Assembly: GCF_902635505.1 (NCBI RefSeq)
Contig: NC_045426.1
Span: 307,408,874 to 307,472,873 of the forward strand
Source of the DNA: Sarcophilus harrisii
Lineage: Eukaryota > Chordata > Mammalia > Dasyuromorphia > Dasyuridae
DNA: 64,000 nucleotides
Direction of reading: 5' to 3'
In this document: piece after piece, positions 58,475 to 64,000 of the stretch
Numbering within the stretch: position 1 is the stretch's first letter
Layout of the letters: every line of letters starts with the position of its first letter
Translations under genes and position numbers: made by a program
The notes under the pieces: model-generated
Databases searched by the model: none
Seen by the model: the letters and a program-made list of their open reading frames with translations, nothing else
What the model was told of the DNA's origin: nothing

Positions 58475-58990
58475 GGAAGAGGAAGAAAAGAAAAGCTGAA
58501 GGGGTTGTATTTAATTCATCTTTCTTTAATCCATGTAATTGAGAATGGTGGCTCCTTTTCTTATAAATGTCTACATTTCAGGTTATAGAAGCCTAAGAGA
58601 AACTTCTGAAAACACTCTGTAAACTACAAATGTCCAGTACCCTTCTAAGGAGGCAGGGGAAAGAAAAGGGATCTAATTTTCCACTATACTTATAATTTCC
58701 TATCACAAGAGGACCATAGTGGCTTGTTTCCAAGACCTGGACTTCAAATTTAAGCAAGCAACTTAACCAGTTGACACTTAATGTGTACTTGGGAAAGACA
58801 CTTTCCATCTTCCCCAGTTGTTTGCTCATCTATCAAATGAGAAAAAATAAAACTTTTACTACCTTCCACACAGGTAGATTAGTTCTGGACAATTGCCCAG
58901 CCTAAAAATTTATACAAATGTTATTGTTTTACAGAACTTGGAAGATTCCTCCTCAACCCCAAGTCCTTTTCTGCCTAAGTAGAAAGATGT
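58473..58990. other. no gene seen
   Basis: Includes GTTGACACTTAATGTGTACT and TTGTTTGCTCATCTATCAAA, perhaps a worn antisense or sense SINE part. Otherwise featureless. Confidence 0.35.
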
Positions 58991-58994
58991 AAAA

Positions 58995-59337
58995 TTTTCT
59001 CCCTTTTAAAAAGTATTTTATTTTTCCAAATACAAAGATAGTTTTTAACATTCACCTTTGCAAAACCTTGTGTTCCATTTTTTTTCTCCCTCTCTCCCTC
59101 CCTTACCTTTCCTCAAGACAGTAAGCAATCCCATATAAGTCAAAAATGGGCAATTCTTTTAAACATGTTTCCATATACCTCATACATAAGAAAAATCAAA
59201 AGGGAAAAAGAATGAGGAAAAAACCCAGAGTAAACAACAACAAAAAAGGTGAAAATACCATTCTTTCATCCACATTCACTCTCCATAGTTCTCTCTCTAG
59301 ATGCAGATGGCACTTTCCATCACAAGTCTACTGGAAT
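58995..59337 (-). repeat. L1 3' end
   Basis: Antisense tail: TATTTTATTTTTCCAAATAC, CAAAACCTTGTGTTCCATTT, GACAGTAAGCAATCCCATAT, GTGAAAATACCATTC and CAGATGGCACTTTCCATCAC. Confidence 0.8.
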
Positions 59338-59344
59338 TAAGACC

Positions 59345-59500
59345 TAGATTTCTATCATAAATTATAGAGTCAAAAAGCTGGAAAAAATCTGGGGTTTGGG
59401 TAATCGTGTAGATCCATCTGCAACTGAGACAAAAATCTCTTTTACAGAAAGACTGACATAGAAGTCACAACCTCCAGTAACACCAGGGACTCCTTACATA
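59345..59500 (-). repeat. possible CORE-SINE-related fragment
   Basis: AATTATAGAGTCAAAAAGCT and ATCTCTTTTACAGAAAGACT recall an antisense THER/MIR element. This is the last normal-looking sequence before the corrupted block. Confidence 0.4.
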
Positions 59501-59614
59501 TCCAAATAGCCTACTACATTTTTGGGCAATCCTTTTAGGGGCTTTTTGTGGGTATATATGCATATAAAATCTGATAATCCATTCCTCAGAGAAACACAGT
59601 GTTTGTTCCTGAAA

Positions 59615-61664
59615 AATTTTAGGGGGGTTTTGTAAGGGCCCTTTTTAAAAAAAAAGGGGGATAATTTTGGGGGCCCCTTTTGGGGAAAAAGGAGAATTTG
59701 GTTTTAAAAAGGGGGGGAACCCAGGAATTTTTTTTTGGGGGGATTTTTTTTTGGGGGTTTTGGGGGGGTTTTTTTGGATTTGGGCAAAGGGGGTTTTTTG
59801 GGGTTTGGAAGAAAAGGGGGGAAAAGGGGGGGAAAAAAAAAATTTTTTTTTGGTTTCCCCGGGGGGCCCCTTTTTGGGGGAAAATTTTTCCCTTTTTTTT
59901 GGGGGGTTTTTTTTTAAAAAATTAAAAATTTTTTTTAAAAGAAATTTTTTTGGGGAAAAGGGGGAAAAATTTTTTAAAAAATTTGGAAAAATTTTTTTTA
60001 AAAAAATTTTTTTTAAAAAATAAAGGGGGGGGGGAAAGAAAAATTTTGGGGGGGTTTTTTTTTTTGGGTTTTAAAAAAAAAGGGGTTTGTTTTTTTTTGG
60101 GGGGAATTTTAAAATTTTTTTTTTTGGGATTAGGGGGGGGGGGTTTTTAAGTTTGGGAAAAAGGGGAAAATTTTTTTGGGGGTTTTTGGAAAATTTAAAA
60201 AAAAAAGGGGGTTTTATTTTTTTTGGGGGCCCCCTTTTTTTTTTTTAAATTTGGGGGGGGTTTTTTAAAGGGGGAAAGGGGTTTTGGGGGGTTTTTTTTT
60301 TTAAAAATTTTTCCCCCAAAAAGTTCCGGGGGTTTTTTCCCCCCTTTTTAAAAAAATTTTTTTGGGTTTTTAAGGAGGGGGTTTTTTTTAAAAAAGGGGG
60401 GGGGTTTTTTCCCTTTCCAAAATTTTTCCCCCAAACCCCCCCCCCTTCCCTTTTGGGGAAGGGGAAAGAAAAATTTTTTGGGGAACCTTTGGGGGCCCCC
60501 CCCCAAAAAAAAGGGGGCCGGGAACCCCGGGGGAAAACCCGGGGAAAAACCCCTTTTAAAAAAATTTAAAAAAATTTTTGGGGTTTTTTTTTGGCCTTTC
60601 CCCCTTTTTGGGTTTTCCCCCCAAAACCCTTTTTTTTGGGGGGAAAACCTTTTAAAATTTGGGAAACCAAAAAAACCCCTTTTTTCCCCAAGGTTTTTTT
60701 TTCCCCCTTTTTTTCCCCCCCCCCTTTTTTTTTTTTTGCCCTTTTTTAAATTTTTTTTTTTTCCCCCTTTTTTTCCAAACCCTTTTTTTAATTTTTTTTT
60801 TAAACCTTTTTTTTTTTCCCCCCCCCTTTTTTTTTCCCCCCCTTTTTTTTTTTTTTAAACCTTTCCCCCGGGGGAAAAAAAATTTTTTTTTTTTCCCCAT
60901 CCCTTTTTTTTTTTTTAAAAGGGGAAAGGGCAAATTTTTCCCCTTTTAAAATCTTAAATTCCAAATTTAAAATTTTTCCCTTTAAAAAATTTTTTTCCTT
61001 TTCCCTTTTTTTTTTTTCCCAAAACAAATTTTTTCCTTTTTTTTCCTTTTTTAAAAAAAAAAAGGGGGTTTTTTAAAAACCTTTTCCCTTTTTAAAGGGG
61101 GGGAAAAAAAAATTTTTTAAAAAAAAAGGGGGGGGGGGGGGGAAGGGGCCCAAATTTTGGGGGCCCCCAAAAAAATTTTTTCCTTTTAAAACCCCCGGGG
61201 GGGGGGGGGAAAATCCCGGGAAGGGGGGCCCCCCTTTTCCCCTTTTTTCCCCCCTTTGGGAAACCCCCGGGTTTTTCCCCGCCCCAAATTTCCCCCGGGG
61301 AAATTTTGGTTTGCAAGGCCGGGGAACCTTTTGGGGGGGAAAAGGGGGCCCCCTTTGGGGGGGAAAAACCCCCCCTTTCCCCGGCCCCATTTTTGGGCCC
61401 CAAAAAAACCCTTTCCCCCCCCCAAAACCCCCCCCAAGGGCCCCAAAAAAAAACCCCCCCCCCCCCCCCCGGGGGGGGGGGGGTTTGGGGGGAAAAAAAC
61501 CTGGGCCAAAAATTTTTTTAACCCCCCCCCCCCCCCAAAAATTTTCCCCCCCAAAAAAGGGGGAAAAAGAAACCCCCCTTTTTTTCCAAAAGGCCCCCCC
61601 TTTTTTTTTTTTTTTTCCCCCCTTTTTTTCCCCCCTTTTCCTTTTTTTGGTTTTTTTTTTTTCC

Positions 61665-61700
<36 letters not shown>

Positions 61701-61823
61701 CCAACCTTGTTTTTTTTTTTTTTTTTTTTTTTTAAAAATTTTTTTTTTAAAATTTTAAAAAATTGGTTTTTTTTTAAAAAAAAAAAAAAAAAACCTTTTC
61801 CCAAAGGGAAAAAAAAATTTTAA

Positions 61824-61862
<39 letters not shown>

Positions 61863-62735
61863 TTTTTCCTTTTTTTTTAAAATTTTATTTTTTTTTTTAA
61901 TTTTCCCCGGGGAAAAAAAAAAAAAAAAAATCCCCTTTTTGGAAAAAAAAAGGTTTTTTTTTTCCCCCAAGGGGGGGCCCCCCCCGGGGGGGGGGGGGGG
62001 AAAAAAAAAAAAATTTTAGAAGGGAACCCTGGGGCCCAAAGGGGAAAAAGGGGAAAAAGGGGGAAAAAAAGGTTTGGGGAAATTTTGGGGGGTTTTAAAA
62101 GGGGGGGCTTGTCCCTTTAAAAGGGTTTAAAACCCCAGAAGGGTTTCCCTTTCCTTTTTTGGAACAAAAAAAAATTTTTGGAAAATTTTTTTTTTCCCCC
62201 CTTTCCCTTGGTTTTTCCTTTTTTTAAAAGGGGAAAATTTTGGGGAATTAAAAAAGGGAAAAAAATTTTTTTTAAAATTTAACCAAAAAACCCCCGGGGT
62301 TTTTTTTAACCAACCCCTTTTAAAAGGGGGGTTTAAAACCCCCAAATTTTCCCCAAACCCCAAAGGGCCGGAGGTCAGGGAAAAAAAATTCCCCAAAAAA
62401 ACCCCCAAAAAAAAGTTTTTCTTTTTTTTTGGCCCATTTTCCCCCCAAAAAATTTTTGGGGAACCCCAAAAAATTTTAAAAAAAAACCCCAAAATTGGAA
62501 AAACAAAAATTTTAATTTTCCCCAAACCAAGAGGGGAAAAAAATGGGGTTTTTTCCCCTCCAAATTTTTTTCCCCCCAAACCTTCCCATTTTAAAAAATT
62601 TTTCCTTTTTTTTTTTTAAAAAAATTTTTTCCCTTTAAAAATTTTTTCCCCGGGCCATTTAAAATTTTTTTTTTAAACCAAGGGTTTTGGGCCCCCCCAA
62701 ATTTAAAAAAACCCCTTTTTTTTTTTTTTTAAAAA
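59615..62735. other. homopolymer-stretched block, probable sequencing/assembly artefact
   Basis: Almost every base occurs in a run of 2-10 identical bases, in all four letters, for 3.1 kb. Natural low-complexity DNA is biased to one or two bases or a fixed period, and this block has neither. The left edge degrades gradually from normal sequence (59,590-59,650), while the right edge is abrupt. All long open frames here (up to 243 codons, rich in K, F, G, P) result from the runs. No biological feature should be called in it. Confidence 0.9.
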
Positions 62736-64000
62736 TTCAAGCTTGCCCCTTAACAGACTTGGAGGTTCAGAAGTATGCAAGGTTGGGCCCGGGAATCGGA
62801 CTGAGAGGATAAACAGAGAAGCCCAAGGCCCCTTGCTCGACTCTGAAAAGAGCACAGGCAAGGATGCGGGCTTGCCCCTGTGGCGGCCGGGGACTTAAAG
62901 AGGATTGCCCTGTTCCACGCCACTTTGGAGGCCAAAAGGCCATTCGCTGGTTTGTGTTCAAGGACTCCTTAAGCTGCCGAATGGCCACCCTTGGTATCAG
63001 CTTTTGGGCTAAGGGGGATAGCAACCATCAGGCCCGGCAGGAGGTTGGTCCTGTCAGACTTTGGAGGCATCAAGGTTGGGTGCCCTTGGGCCCTGGGTGT
63101 CAGCCTCCCTTGAGAGGCATCAGCAGAGACTGGGCAAGCGCCCCTTCAGACTTTCTGAGAGGCCCTTTGGGGGGCCAGACGTTGGAACCTTGCCTGGGCA
63201 TCGGCCTCCCTTTTGGGCCATCCAGGGCCCATGGGCAAGCGGGCCCGTTGGCTCCTCTAGGAGGCACAGAGATTGCAAGCCCTTTTCAGGCTCAGGGATT
63301 CACAGGAGGGCAAGCTCCCTTAAGGCTCAGCCTGAGGCTCAGGCAGGGTGGTGCCTTGCCCTGGTATCAGACTCCTTGACTACGGGCTGGCAAGGCTTCC
63401 CTTTTTGAACTTCCTTAGGAGAATAAGAGGATAAAGGTGGCTTGCCCTTATCAGGACTTCTTAGAAGGCTTCGCAGGGCTTTGCAACTTCCCGTGGCAAG
63501 ATTAGAGCATCGGCGAGTTGCAAGGCTTGGCCCGTGAAAGAACTTCTGAACATCAGGGTATTGCCTTGGCCCTGGGCCAGAACTCCTTTGAGATACCCAG
63601 AACATGGCAAACTTGCCCTGGCGAACTCAGAGGTATTTCGGGCCCACATGCGGCTTTCCCTTTGGTAACTTGGGGCATTGGCGGTATGCAAGCTTTGCCC
63701 TTACGGGCTTTCTTGGGCATTTCGGGTTGGCGCTTTGCCCTGAAACAACCTTCTGGGCCCATTCAGGCAGGCGCAAGGTTGGCCCGATGGGACTCTTAGG
63801 CTCCAGTGGATGTTCAAGCTGGGCCCTGTTCGAACTCTTGGCAATTTCCAGCAGGAGGATTGGCAAGCTGCCTCCTGGGCCAGAACTCCTTGGGCCGGGA
63901 GGAGGAAGCGCCCTTCCTTATTCCTTGAAGAGCATCAGGCGGGATTGTGTTTTTAAGACTTCAATTAACGAGATTTCCAAGCTTGCCCGTGAACTTTCTT
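62736..64000 (+). repeat. degenerate GC-rich tandem array, period near 42 bp
   Basis: Units of the form CAAGCTTGCCC, then a G/T-rich link, GAACTTCTT and a GGCATCAGG-like end recur about 30 times. Unit starts in the last 500 bp lie near 63,480, 63,520, 63,563, 63,606, 63,650, 63,687, 63,731, 63,771 and 63,812. Units differ greatly, so this may be an old satellite, a noisy read of a cleaner one, or both. Open frames up to 171 codons cross it on both strands and are by-products of the repeat. Confidence 0.7.

Noticed and set aside
59667-62579. Many overlapping long open frames on both strands, up to 243 codons
   Set aside because: They consist of K/F/G/P runs produced by homopolymer stretching. 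No codon bias or domain is possible in such sequence.
62767-63866. Open frames up to 171 codons in GC-rich DNA, which could look like a CpG-island gene
   Set aside because: The sequence has a repeating unit near 42 bp. Frames are open on both strands because of GC-rich repeats, with no splice-framed homology.
62736-64000. CRISPR-like repeat/spacer reading of the tandem array
   Set aside because: There is no conserved direct repeat with unique spacers, the units vary throughout, and the context is a vertebrate nuclear genome.

Overview
The window looks like nuclear DNA of a marsupial. It is AT-rich (except its last 1.3 kb), about three quarters of it is recognisable or suspected interspersed repeat, and the repeats are of kinds I know from metatherian genomes: an L1 lineage with a characteristic 3' end, MIR/THER1-like CORE-SINEs, MAR1/WSINE-like SINEs, SINEs with an ACGAAGGACA-like tail, L2 remnants and several endogenous retrovirus LTR families. 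I cannot name the species. No tRNA, rRNA, CRISPR or prokaryotic feature was seen.

One host gene is supported. METTL22, a seven-beta-strand lysine methyltransferase, lies on the minus strand between 56,724 (ATG) and 41,676 (stop). I placed ten coding exons with consensus GT/AG junctions and matching phases. They total 1,215 nt (404 residues plus stop), the length I recall for human METTL22. The 5' UTR begins before the ATG exon, and no promoter or CpG island is visible.

Layout. 1-12.6 kb: gene-free, filled with L1, L2 and CORE-SINE pieces. 12.9-23.9 kb: endogenous retrovirus fossils, namely a minus-strand 3' LTR with an env remnant, a plus-strand ERV1-like provirus with paired LTRs and a tRNA-Pro-type primer site, and two inverted copies of a long LTR-like repeat. 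24-41 kb: SINEs, L2, a recent L1 tail with a 14-bp target duplication, and a class II-like solo LTR inside another solo LTR. 41.7-56.7 kb: METTL22, whose introns hold nested L1s, a SINE and an LTR cluster. 56.8-59.3 kb: L1, a short hAT element with a perfect 8-bp target duplication, and microsatellites. 59.6-62.7 kb: a block in which almost every base is stretched into a homopolymer; I read this as base-calling or assembly artefact. 62.74-64 kb: a GC-rich degenerate tandem array with a period near 42 bp.

No convincing undescribed biological system was found. The items most worth a second look are the inverted long-LTR pair, the nested LTRs, the 42-bp satellite and the corrupted block beside it.
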